Source of the DNA: Pseudomonas anguilliseptica
GTDB taxonomy: Bacteria; Pseudomonadota; Gammaproteobacteria; Pseudomonadales; Pseudomonadaceae
DNA length: 64,000 nt
Direction of reading: 5' to 3'
Assembly: GCF_021375795.1 (NCBI RefSeq)
Contig: NZ_JAEIOI010000002.1
Coordinates: 620,001 to 684,000 of the forward strand
Shown: positions 30,162 to 37,485 of the stretch, one piece after another
Layout: each line of letters begins with the position of its first letter
Numbering within the stretch: position 1 is the stretch's first letter
The notes under the pieces: generated by a model
What the model was told of the DNA's origin: nothing
The model's database searches: none
What the model saw: only the letters and a program-made list of their open reading frames with translations
Translations under genes and position numbers: made by a program

Positions 30162-31826
30162 TTAGGCCCAGGAATCGCGCAACGTTACGGTACGGTTGAA
30201 GACGGGTGCACCCGGCTTGCTGTCCTTGATGTCGGCGCAGAAATAGCCTTCGCGCTCGAACTGGAAGCGCTCTTCCGGCGCAGCCTCGGCCAGGGATGGC
30301 TCGGCGCGACAACCTTTGAGCACCACCAGCGAATCCGGGTTGATGTTGTCGAGGAAGCTGCCGCCCTCTTCGTCTTTCTCCGGGTTGGCGGAGCGGAACA
30401 GACGGTCATACAGGCGTACTTCACACTCAACGCTTTCAGCCGCCGGCACCCAGTGGATCACGCCTTTGACCTTACGGCCTTCGGGGTTCTTGCCCAGGGT
30501 GTTTTCGTCGTAGCTGCAGCGCAGTTCAACGATAGTGCCGTCGGCATCCTTGATCGCCTCATCGGCGCGAATCACGTAGCTGCCACGCAGTCGCACTTCG
30601 CCGCCTGGAATCAGGCGTTTGAAGCCGGCCGGCGGGACTTCTTCGAAGTCGCTGGCATCGATATAGATTTCACGGCTGAACGGCAGCACGCGCACGCCCA
30701 TCTCCTGCTTGGGATGGCGCGGCAGCTCGAGATTCTCGGTCTGGCCTTCCGGGTAGTTGGTGATCACCACTTTCAGCGGCTTGAGCACGCACATGGCACG
30801 CGCGGCATTGGCGTCGAGGTCATCACGAATGGCGAATTCCAGCATGCCGATGTCCACCACGCCGCCAGCACGGTTGACGCCAATCATGTCGCAGAAGGCG
30901 CGGATCGACGCCGGGGTGTAGCCGCGACGGCGGAAACCCGACAGGGTCGACATACGCGGATCGTCCCAGCCATTGACGTGCTTCTCATCGACCAGCTGCT
31001 TGAGCTTGCGCTTGCTGGTGATGGTGTAGTTCAGGTTCAGACGAGCGAACTCATACTGACGCGGCTGCGCCGGCACCGGCAGCTGCGCGAGGAACCATTC
31101 ATACAGCGGACGATGGTCTTCGAACTCCAGGGTGCAGATCGAATGAGTGATGCCTTCGATGGCATCCGACTGACCGTGGGTGAAGTCATAGCTGGGGTAG
31201 ATGCACCACTTGTCACCGGTCTGGTGGTGGTGAGCATGACGAATGCGGTACAGAATCGGGTCGCGCAGATTGATGTTCGGCGAGGCCATGTCGATCTTTG
31301 CGCGCAGCGAACGGGCGCCATCAGCGAATTCGCCGGCTTTCATACGGGCGAACAGATCAAGGTTTTCCTCAACGCTGCGCTCACGGAACGGGCTGTTCTT
31401 GCCCGGCTCAGTAAGATTGCCACGGTAGGCACGCATTTCTTCGGCGTTGAGGTCGCAGACGAAGGCCTTGCCTGCCTTGATCAGCTCGATGGCCCAGGCA
31501 TGCAGCTGGTCGAAATAGTTGGAGGCATAACGCTCCTCGCCCGCCCACTGAAAGCCCAGCCACTGCACGTCGCTCTTGATCGCGTCGATGTATTCCTGGT
31601 CTTCCTTGGCCGGGTTGGTGTCATCAAAGCGCAAGTTGCACTCGCCACCAAACTCCTTGGCCAGGCCGAAGTTCAGGCAAATCGACTTGGCGTGGCCAAT
31701 GTGCAGGTAGCCATTGGGCTCAGGCGGAAAACGGGTAATGATCTTCGCGTGCTTGCCGGCATCCAGATCGGCCTGGACGATGGGACGAAGAAAGTTAGCG
31801 GCGGCGACGGTTTCTGGCTTGCTCAT
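30162..31826 (-). CDS. glnS: Glutaminyl-tRNA synthetase
   Basis: A 554-residue class I synthetase of the GlxRS family. HIGH motif in [10 protein letters not shown] (about residues 39-48), the KMSKS equivalent [10 protein letters not shown], and [10 protein letters not shown] for substrate binding; two beta-barrel anticodon domains form the C-terminal 200 residues. Direct charging with glutamine makes the GatCAB route unnecessary for tRNA-Gln. A MITE-like element lies only 31 bp upstream of the start codon, within the presumed promoter or leader region. Confidence 0.97.
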   Translation of the reverse strand: MSKPETVAAANFLRPIVQADLDAGKHAKIITRFPPEPNGYLHIGHAKSICLNFGLAKEFGGECNLRFDDTNPAKEDQEYIDAIKSDVQWLGFQWAGEERYASNYFDQLHAWAIELIKAGKAFVCDLNAEEMRAYRGNLTEPGKNSPFRERSVEENLDLFARMKAGEFADGARSLRAKIDMASPNINLRDPILYRIRHAHHHQTGDKWCIYPSYDFTHGQSDAIEGITHSICTLEFEDHRPLYEWFLAQLPVPAQPRQYEFARLNLNYTITSKRKLKQLVDEKHVNGWDDPRMSTLSGFRRRGYTPASIRAFCDMIGVNRAGGVVDIGMLEFAIRDDLDANAARAMCVLKPLKVVITNYPEGQTENLELPRHPKQEMGVRVLPFSREIYIDASDFEEVPPAGFKRLIPGGEVRLRGSYVIRADEAIKDADGTIVELRCSYDENTLGKNPEGRKVKGVIHWVPAAESVECEVRLYDRLFRSANPEKDEEGGSFLDNINPDSLVVLKGCRAEPSLAEAAPEERFQFEREGYFCADIKDSKPGAPVFNRTVTLRDSWA

Positions 31827-31857
31827 GGGGTCCTTGGCGAGTGCGGGGCACGATTCA

Positions 31858-31998
31858 GAGCCTGTTCACAACCTTGCGAGCTAGAGCTAAAACGGTGGCG
31901 AAAATAGCCGAGGAAGCGGAGTTTACGACTGTAAATGAGCATTCCGAGGTGGTTTTCAACGCCGTTTTGCCAACGCGCAGCAGGTTGTGGACAGGCTC
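31858..31998. mobile_element. MITE-like palindromic element (141 bp) upstream of glnS
   Basis: Terminal inverted repeats GAGCCTGTTCACAACCT (31858-31874) and AGGTTGTGGACAGGCTC (31982-31998) match at 16 of 17 positions when one is inverted. The interior continues the symmetry (AAAACGG and GAAAA blocks on both sides, and a central GTTTAC/GTAAAT), so the whole unit can fold as one long imperfect hairpin. TCA occurs directly outside both ends, compatible with a 3-bp target duplication. It has no coding capacity. It fills most of the 307-bp glnS-ppiB intergenic region. I believe similar units recur in Pseudomonas genomes, but that needs a search. Confidence 0.65.
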
Positions 31999-32133
31999 TC
32001 AGGGTAGGCCGACTTATACAAAGCGCTTATCATAGCCGAAGCTGTCAACCCCCTGACAGGCCCAAGAACCGCTGCAATGCCCTTTGCTGGAAATTCAGCG
32101 GCTCACGGTTTTATCGACAGAGCGATTACCTTC

Positions 32134-32628
32134 ATGATCAAGCTGCACACCAATCACGGCGTTATCACCCTCAACCTGTTCGAAGACAAAGCCCCGGAAA
32201 CCGTGGCCAACTTCAAGCAGTACGTTAAAGAAGGTCACTACGACAACACCGTTTTCCACCGCGTGATCAGCAACTTCATGATCCAGGGCGGCGGTTTCGA
32301 GCCGGGCATGAAGCAGAAAACCACCCGCGCCCCGATCAAAAACGAAGCCAACAATGGCGTCGCCAACAAGATCGGCACCGTGGCCATGGCCCGCACCATG
32401 GAGCCGCATTCGGCCTCCGCGCAGTTCTTTATCAACGTTTCCGACAACAGCTTCCTCAACCACAGCGCGCCGACCGTGCAGGGCTGGGGCTATGCGGTGT
32501 TCGGTGAAGTGGTTGAAGGCATGGACGTGGTCAACGCCATCAAAGGCGTCGCCACCACCAGCAAATCCGGCCATCAGGATGTACCGGTTGATGACGTGAT
32601 CATCGAGCGCGCCGAGATCGTTGAGTGA
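32134..32628 (+). CDS. ppiB: Cytoplasmic peptidyl-prolyl cis-trans isomerase B (cyclophilin)
   Basis: A 164-residue cyclophilin without signal peptide, accelerating proline isomerisation in the cytosol. Landmarks: [16 protein letters not shown] (catalytic Arg and Phe region), [13 protein letters not shown] and [14 protein letters not shown]. The internal ATG ([13 protein letters not shown]) is used because it begins the cyclophilin fold; the longer reading adds 19 unrelated residues. Its stop codon overlaps the GTG start of lpxH, so the two are co-translated, as in other pseudomonads. Confidence 0.96.
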   Translation: MIKLHTNHGVITLNLFEDKAPETVANFKQYVKEGHYDNTVFHRVISNFMIQGGGFEPGMKQKTTRAPIKNEANNGVANKIGTVAMARTMEPHSASAQFFINVSDNSFLNHSAPTVQGWGYAVFGEVVEGMDVVNAIKGVATTSKSGHQDVPVDDVIIERAEIVE

Positions 32629-33353
32629 TACTACTGATCTCCGATCTGCATCTTGAACAGGAGCGCCCGGATATCAGCCGGGCGTTTCTGCATTTTCTGG
32701 AAACCCGCGCGATTCAGGCCCAGGCGCTGTACATCCTCGGCGACTTCTTTGAAGTCTGGATCGGCGACGATGCCATCAGCCCCTTTCAACGTTCGATTGC
32801 CCAGGCTTTGCGCAGACTCAGCGAGCGCGGCACGCGCATCTACCTGATGCACGGCAATCGCGATTTTCTGCTCGGCAAGGCCTTCTGCCGCGAAGCGGGC
32901 TGCACCTTGCTGCCCGACCCCAGCGTGATCGAACTCAATGGTCAGCGCGTGCTGTTGATGCACGGCGACAGCCTGTGCACCCAGGACATTGGCTATATGA
33001 AGCTGCGGCGCTGGCTGCGCAACCCGATTTCACTGTTTATTTTGCGCAATCTGCCGCTGCGCACCCGACAAAAACTGGCGCGCAAACTGCGCAATGAAAG
33101 CCGCACGCAAACGCGGATGAAAGCCAGCGCGATTGTCGACGTTACCCCCGATGAAGTGCCGCGGATCATGGCCGCTTACGGCGTGCAAACGCTGATCCAT
33201 GGCCACACCCATCGCCCGGCCACCCATGAACTGCAGGTTAATGGTCAGGCGGCGCAACGCATCGTACTCGGCGACTGGGATAAGCAGGGTTGGGCACTGC
33301 AGGCAGACCATCAAGGCTTGCAGCAAAGCGCCTTCGATCTTCAACCTGCGTGA
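32625..33353 (+). CDS. lpxH: UDP-2,3-diacylglucosamine hydrolase (lipid A biosynthesis)
   Basis: A 242-residue calcineurin-like phosphoesterase that releases UMP from UDP-2,3-diacylglucosamine to form lipid X, the fourth step of lipid A synthesis, at the inner face of the cytoplasmic membrane. Metal ligands are visible: SDLHLE (D6, H8), [24 protein letters not shown] and HGHTHRP. It starts with GTG overlapping the ppiB stop (GTGA), a clear case of translational coupling. Confidence 0.96.
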   Translation: MILLISDLHLEQERPDISRAFLHFLETRAIQAQALYILGDFFEVWIGDDAISPFQRSIAQALRRLSERGTRIYLMHGNRDFLLGKAFCREAGCTLLPDPSVIELNGQRVLLMHGDSLCTQDIGYMKLRRWLRNPISLFILRNLPLRTRQKLARKLRNESRTQTRMKASAIVDVTPDEVPRIMAAYGVQTLIHGHTHRPATHELQVNGQAAQRIVLGDWDKQGWALQADHQGLQQSAFDLQPA

Positions 33354-33449
33354 AACTTTGACAGCGCGCACAAAGCACTGAGCAGCCCTTGACGGACGAT
33401 TCGCCGATCATCAGCATCGGCGACCTCAAAACGCCATCAGGGACCGATC

Positions 33450-34784
33450 ATGCTGATCAGCAAGGAACACATCCTCAAATACGCCATTGCCCCCGCCGCG
33501 CTGGTCGCCGTGGGCTTCGTCACCTTCAACAGCGTGTTCTTCTACAACGAAGCCGGTTTCGCCACCCATGTGCGCACCATCTTCGGTGAAGAAAAAGTCG
33601 TCGACGATGTGGGCTACGCGACCAAATGGTTCGGCCGCGCCACCGCCTGGAAAAAGGCCCTCAGCGTGCAATCGGTCCTGACCGAAGCCCTGGCCATCAA
33701 CGACAACAGCGACAACGACTCACTCGGCGCCACCATCGAAGCCTTCCCCATTGTGTTTCTCGGCAACGTCGACGCCAAGGTCGAGTCCTCGGCACGTTTT
33801 CGCCTGCCCACCGGCGATCAGTTCCTGACCATTGCCCAGGAATACCGCAACCCGGAAAACTTCATCACCACCGCTCTCGTACCGGCCATCAAGGAAACCC
33901 TGCAGGCCACGGCCTCACTGATGAGCGCCGACGATTTCTATGCCGGCGCACGCAGCGAATTCGCCGCCGAGTTCGAAAACCAGCTCAATGACGGCCTGTA
34001 CCTGATCAAACGCAAGGAAGTACGTGGCCCGCGCGGCCACCAGCCCACTCAAACCGCAATCCTGCAGGCCGGCACTGAACAAGGCGCGTTCGGCGACAAC
34101 AACGTCAGCCAGTTCATCACCGAAAAGGTCATGGACAGCAAAGGCATCCCCGTACGCAAGCAGCAACAGTTCCGCAAATATGGCGTGGAAGTGGTGGAAG
34201 CCCGCATCACCAACGTCGACCCCAACCCGCAATACAAACAACGCATGGTTAAAGTCCAGCAGGCCCTGGCTGAACTGGCCGTGGCGCGACAGAACCGCCT
34301 GAAGGAAGAGGAAGAGAAGCTGCTGGTCACCGCCCGCGGTGAAAAAGAAGTGGAAGCGCGCCGCCAGGAAACCCTGCGCGACCAGATTGAGCGCACCACC
34401 CAGGCGGAAACCGAGAAGCAACTGGCGCGTATCAACGCCGAACGGGAAAAAGGTCGCGCTGAAATCGAGAAACAAACCGCCGAACTGCTGCGCGACAAGG
34501 CCGCCATCACCGCCGATGCCACGAAAATCACCGCTGATGCCGAGGCCTATGCCCGTGAAGCGGTGATCAAGGCGGACGGCGCGCTGCAGCCAAAGCTCGA
34601 TGCGTTGATCGAAATTAACAAGGTATGGGCACAGGCGGCCTCGCAGGCTCCGGTGCCCAGCGTGATGATGGGTGCAGGCAAGGATGGCACCAGCAGCCGC
34701 CAGGACGAAATTGGCCAACTGATGGGCGTGTTGGCGACCAAGGCCGCGCGCGATCTGGCGCTGGACTTGAGCGTCAAGCAGTAA
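33450..34784 (+). CDS. SPFH/band-7 domain membrane protein with long coiled coil
   Basis: A 444-residue protein. One N-terminal transmembrane helix (about residues 10-30, YAIAPAALVAVGFVTFNSVF), an SPFH-like domain to about residue 260, then a ~120-residue coiled-coil rich in Glu/Lys/Arg/Ala (RQNRLKEEEEKLLVTARGEK onwards), and a C-terminal tail. This resembles prohibitin/flotillin-type proteins that form large membrane assemblies. No NfeD-type partner gene is adjacent, unlike many bacterial flotillin loci. Function is unknown. It is separated by 96 bp from lpxH and ends at a strong bidirectional terminator, so it is probably its own transcript. Confidence 0.75.
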   Translation: MLISKEHILKYAIAPAALVAVGFVTFNSVFFYNEAGFATHVRTIFGEEKVVDDVGYATKWFGRATAWKKALSVQSVLTEALAINDNSDNDSLGATIEAFPIVFLGNVDAKVESSARFRLPTGDQFLTIAQEYRNPENFITTALVPAIKETLQATASLMSADDFYAGARSEFAAEFENQLNDGLYLIKRKEVRGPRGHQPTQTAILQAGTEQGAFGDNNVSQFITEKVMDSKGIPVRKQQQFRKYGVEVVEARITNVDPNPQYKQRMVKVQQALAELAVARQNRLKEEEEKLLVTARGEKEVEARRQETLRDQIERTTQAETEKQLARINAEREKGRAEIEKQTAELLRDKAAITADATKITADAEAYAREAVIKADGALQPKLDALIEINKVWAQAASQAPVPSVMMGAGKDGTSSRQDEIGQLMGVLATKAARDLALDLSVKQ

Positions 34785-34800
34785 CCCCGTAAAGCCATAA

Positions 34801-34831
34801 ACAACAAAGCGCCCACTGGGCGCTTTGTTGT
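34801..34831. terminator. Bidirectional terminator between the SPFH gene and miaE
   Basis: A 14-bp perfect stem ACAACAAAGCGCCC / GGGCGCTTTGTTGT with a 3-nt loop, flanked by A and T tracts. It abuts the miaE stop codon and serves both converging genes. Confidence 0.88.
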
Positions 34832-34832
34832 T

Positions 34833-35438
34833 TTAGAGCATTGGCACACCGCTATGAAAACGGAACTCGGTATCCGGCGACTCGATCAGCTCGCGCTCCG
34901 CCGCCCTCACCCGCTCGATGGCCTGATCAACATCACGGGCATCGCCGTACTGATAAGCCAGCTTCAGATAATTCTGGAAATGTCGTGCTTCGCTTTTCAG
35001 CAAGCCGAAGTAGAACTTGCCCAGTTCTTCATCCAGATGCGGCACCAAGGCCTCAAAACGCTCGCAGCTACGCGCCTCGATAAATGCACCGACCACCAGG
35101 GTATCCACCAGCTTGTGCGGCTCGTGGGTACGCACCACCTTGCGTAAGCCCGAGGCGTAGCGCGCCGCTGACACCGGGCGCAGGCCGATCTTGCGGCGTT
35201 TCATGATGCGCAGCACCTGTTCATGGTGCACCAGCTCCTCGCGGGCCAGGCGCGACATGGCGTTGAGCAAGTCGACATAGGTGCTGTACTTGGCCATCAG
35301 GCTCAGCGCCGTGCTGGCGGCTTTGAACTCGCAGTTCTTGTGGTCAATCAGCAGCGTCTGCTGGTCAGCCAGGGCGGCGGTGATCCAGGCATCCGGCGTG
35401 CGGCAGCCAAGAAATTCGTGAATCTCCGGCAGATTCAT
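34833..35438 (-). CDS. miaE: tRNA-(ms2io6A)-hydroxylase MiaE
   Basis: A 201-residue ferritin-like non-heme diiron monooxygenase. It hydroxylates the isopentenyl chain of ms2i6A at position 37 of tRNAs reading U-starting codons, using O2. The iron ligands appear in the helices LIDHKNCEFKAA, REELVHHEQVL (ExxH), FIEARSCERFEAL and KSEARHFQNY (ExxH). I use the ATG of MNLPEIHEFLGC, with GGGG upstream; the ORF could be read 17 codons further. It is divergent from the Anr-box usp gene, an interesting pairing because both relate to oxygen. Confidence 0.92.
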   Translation of the reverse strand: MNLPEIHEFLGCRTPDAWITAALADQQTLLIDHKNCEFKAASTALSLMAKYSTYVDLLNAMSRLAREELVHHEQVLRIMKRRKIGLRPVSAARYASGLRKVVRTHEPHKLVDTLVVGAFIEARSCERFEALVPHLDEELGKFYFGLLKSEARHFQNYLKLAYQYGDARDVDQAIERVRAAERELIESPDTEFRFHSGVPML

Positions 35439-35602
35439 GACGGCAGCCCCATTACCGGGCAAAGCCGGGCCTGAAGGGCAAAACAGCACAGCAATTCGTT
35501 GAGGTCGGCTAACAGATACATAAATTCACAAAAATGGGCGGGCTTGAGTGACGCGGCTAACAGGCGGCCATTATACGAATGAGCGCGCCAACAGCCACTC
35601 GA

Positions 35603-35645
35603 TTGACACTGATCAAGCACAGAGCAACTGGCTGCGATCTATAGT
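35603..35645 (+). promoter_or_regulatory. Anr/Dnr-type (FNR-family) promoter of the usp gene
   Basis: TTGACACTGATCAA (35603-35616) matches the TTGAT-N4-ATCAA Anr box at 9 of 10 positions. TATAGT (35640-35645) is a good -10. With a start near 35651 the box is centred at about -41.5, the classic class II activation position. This predicts induction at low oxygen. Confidence 0.75.
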
Positions 35646-35681
35646 GATAAACAGTTCAACTGATTGCACATGGAGATGATC

Positions 35682-36545
35682 ATGCAAGCTATACGCAGCA
35701 TTCTGGTGGTAATGGAGCCCAATCACGCTGAAGACCTGGCGCTGAAACGCGCCAAGCTGATTGCCGGGGTAACTCAGTCACATCTGCACTTGCTGGTGTG
35801 CGACAAGAAGAGTGACCACAGCAGTTATCTGCGCGACCTCACCGGCCTGCTCAATAGCGAAGGGTTCAGCACCTCCGGTCAACAGGCCTGGCACGACAAC
35901 CCGCACCAGACCATCATCAACGTGCAGCAGGCCGAGGGCTGTGGCCTGGTGATCAAGCAGCACTTCCCCGATAACCCGTTGAAAAAAGCCCTTCTGACGC
36001 CGGATGACTGGAAACTGCTGCGCTACTGCCCGGCCCCGGTGTTGATGGTGAAAACTGACAAATCCTGGGCTGGCAGCGTGATTCTGGCGGCAGTCGATGT
36101 TGGCAATGCCGATGGCGAACACCGTACCTTGCACACCAGCATCGTCAGCCATGGTTTCGACATCGCCGCACTGGCCAAAGCCGAACTGCATGTGATCAGC
36201 GCACACCCGGCGCCCATGCTTTCGGCTGCCGACCCGACCTTCCAGCTGCGCGAGACCATCGAAGCGCGCTACCGCGAACAGTGCAAAGCCTTCCAGGCCG
36301 AGTACGAGATCAGCGATGAGCGTCTACATGTCGCCGAAGGCCCTGCTGATGTACTGATCCCACACACTGCCCGCGAACTCAACGCGGGCGTGACCGTGAT
36401 TGGTACCGTGGCACGCACCGGGCTTTCCGGCGCACTGATCGGCAACACGGCCGAGGTGATTCTCGACTCACTAGAAAGCGACATTCTGGTGCTCAAGCCA
36501 GACGACATCATTGCCCATCTGGAGGATCTGGTCGCCCAACGCTAA
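35682..36545 (+). CDS. Tandem universal stress protein (UspE-like)
   Basis: A 287-residue cytosolic protein made of two Usp folds (about 1-145 and 150-287). The second contains the nucleotide-binding-like GTVARTGLSGALIGNTAE, close to the G-2x-G-9x-G-S/T pattern, while the first is degenerate. I choose the ATG of MQAIRSILVV because GGAG lies 6 nt upstream; in-frame ATGs and a TTG slightly upstream lack this. The upstream Anr-type box suggests oxygen-limited expression; from memory, the P. aeruginosa counterpart at this locus (PA1789) belongs to the Anr-controlled usp genes important for anaerobic survival. A terminator shared with the next gene follows. Confidence 0.88.
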   Translation: MQAIRSILVVMEPNHAEDLALKRAKLIAGVTQSHLHLLVCDKKSDHSSYLRDLTGLLNSEGFSTSGQQAWHDNPHQTIINVQQAEGCGLVIKQHFPDNPLKKALLTPDDWKLLRYCPAPVLMVKTDKSWAGSVILAAVDVGNADGEHRTLHTSIVSHGFDIAALAKAELHVISAHPAPMLSAADPTFQLRETIEARYREQCKAFQAEYEISDERLHVAEGPADVLIPHTARELNAGVTVIGTVARTGLSGALIGNTAEVILDSLESDILVLKPDDIIAHLEDLVAQR

Positions 36546-36558
36546 GGCTGCCCAACCA

Positions 36559-36588
36559 CGAAAAAGCCGCCAATAGGCGGCTTTTTCG
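36559..36588. terminator. Bidirectional terminator between usp and the DUF1289 gene
   Basis: A 13-bp perfect stem CGAAAAAGCCGCC / GGCGGCTTTTTCG with an AATA loop, located between two converging genes. Confidence 0.9.
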
Positions 36589-36602
36589 TCCTAATCAGCG
36601 GT

Positions 36603-37079
36603 TCATATCCGCGCCTGCAGGCCCTCACGGAGAAAGTGCGGGGCGATGTAGCGCTCGTAATGCGCTTCGGAAAGCAGAAAAAATTCACGATCAATGGCAT
36701 CGCGCAACTCCGGCAATGCCCAGTCGCGAAACTCCGGCAACAGCACCATGCCGTAGGCTTCCAACTGGCTGATCACCCGTGCGCCGCGAGCAATCAGCTG
36801 ATAGGCCCAGCAATACGGCGACTGCTGCGCTACAAAGCGAATCTGCCGCTGCTCCAGCTGCGCGCGCAAACGTTGCGCATCGAAAACCTCGACCTTGGCG
36901 GCCATGACCTGCACCAGCAACACTTCCAAACGCATCCAGACCGCATGCTTTTCGTCGTCGTTGTAGCCGTTCCAGTGCGTGACCTCATGGTGAAAGCGCT
37001 TGCAGCCACGGCAGACCAAATCACCGTAAACAGTGGAGCACAGGCCGACACAAGGGGTTTTGATACGCTGATTGGACAT
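36603..37079 (-). CDS. DUF1289 domain protein with cysteine cluster
   Basis: About 158 residues. The N-terminal ~50 residues form the DUF1289 domain with four cysteines, CVGLC and CRGC (C-x3-C ... C-x2-C), followed by HEVTHWNGY; this spacing suggests a small metal-binding site, possibly zinc or Fe-S. The remaining ~100 residues are helical and conserved among Pseudomonas but have no function known to me. No signal peptide. Start chosen at MSNQRIKTPC, directly before the domain; an in-frame ATG four codons upstream (37091) is equally possible since neither has a strong RBS. Confidence 0.8.
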   Translation of the reverse strand: MSNQRIKTPCVGLCSTVYGDLVCRGCKRFHHEVTHWNGYNDDEKHAVWMRLEVLLVQVMAAKVEVFDAQRLRAQLEQRQIRFVAQQSPYCWAYQLIARGARVISQLEAYGMVLLPEFRDWALPELRDAIDREFFLLSEAHYERYIAPHFLREGLQARI

Positions 37080-37166
37080 AACGAAAGACATGAGGGCAGC
37101 AGAACAGGCTGGCATCTTAGCCCTTTGTCTAAGGCAGATCACCCCCAGATAAGCGGGGCCTTTGGC

Positions 37167-37195
37167 TTAACTTTATGAAAGCTTTCCAGTAGAAT
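37167..37195 (+). promoter_or_regulatory. Candidate sigma-70 promoter of acnB
   Basis: TTAACT (37167-37172), 17-bp spacer, TAGAAT (37190-37195). Four and five matches to the consensus hexamers. If used, it gives a leader of about 285 nt that contains both arms of the 16-bp inverted repeat. Confidence 0.5.
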
Positions 37196-37228
37196 CGGCC
37201 GGCCTTTTAGAGGCAGCAACGTCCGTTG

Positions 37229-37367
37229 GAAGCTGTTTTCAAAGCGTCACGAGCACAGTCAATCCTGCAGGTTCGATGTTGGTGCCGACCCTTGAGCCAC
37301 CCTTCAAGTGTCTGCACCAGCCCTCATCAAGCCCGTCCTGCCGGCGTAAAACTTTGAAAACAGCTTC
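37229..37367 (+). repeat. 16-bp inverted repeat spanning 139 bp in the acnB leader
   Basis: GAAGCTGTTTTCAAAG (37229-37244) and its exact reverse complement CTTTGAAAACAGCTTC (37352-37367). In RNA the arms could close a 107-nt domain; in DNA they could be the ends of a small non-autonomous element. No T-run follows, so it is not a terminator. Function unknown. Confidence 0.6.
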
Positions 37368-37485
37368 TGCAAGAAAACAGCGAAACCTCGGCTGAGCGGC
37401 CCATAAAGCCACGAAGCGCCTGGTTCGGTGTTTTCTGGATCGCGTCCCGGACAACCCTTTGGGACCACTGATGAGGGTAATAACT

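Larger units (their letters stand above)
37080..37485 (+). other. 406-bp acnB upstream region
   Basis: No gene is seen here. It contains a likely sigma-70 promoter for acnB (37167-37195) and a 16-bp perfect inverted repeat with 107 bp between its arms (37229-37367), described separately. The rest, 37368-37485, is leader sequence ending in the RBS GAGGG before the GTG start of acnB. Confidence 0.6.

Noticed and set aside
33402..33422. CGCCGAT / ATCGGCG hairpin after lpxH as a terminator
   Set aside because: Only 7 bp, no T-tract; may be coincidental.
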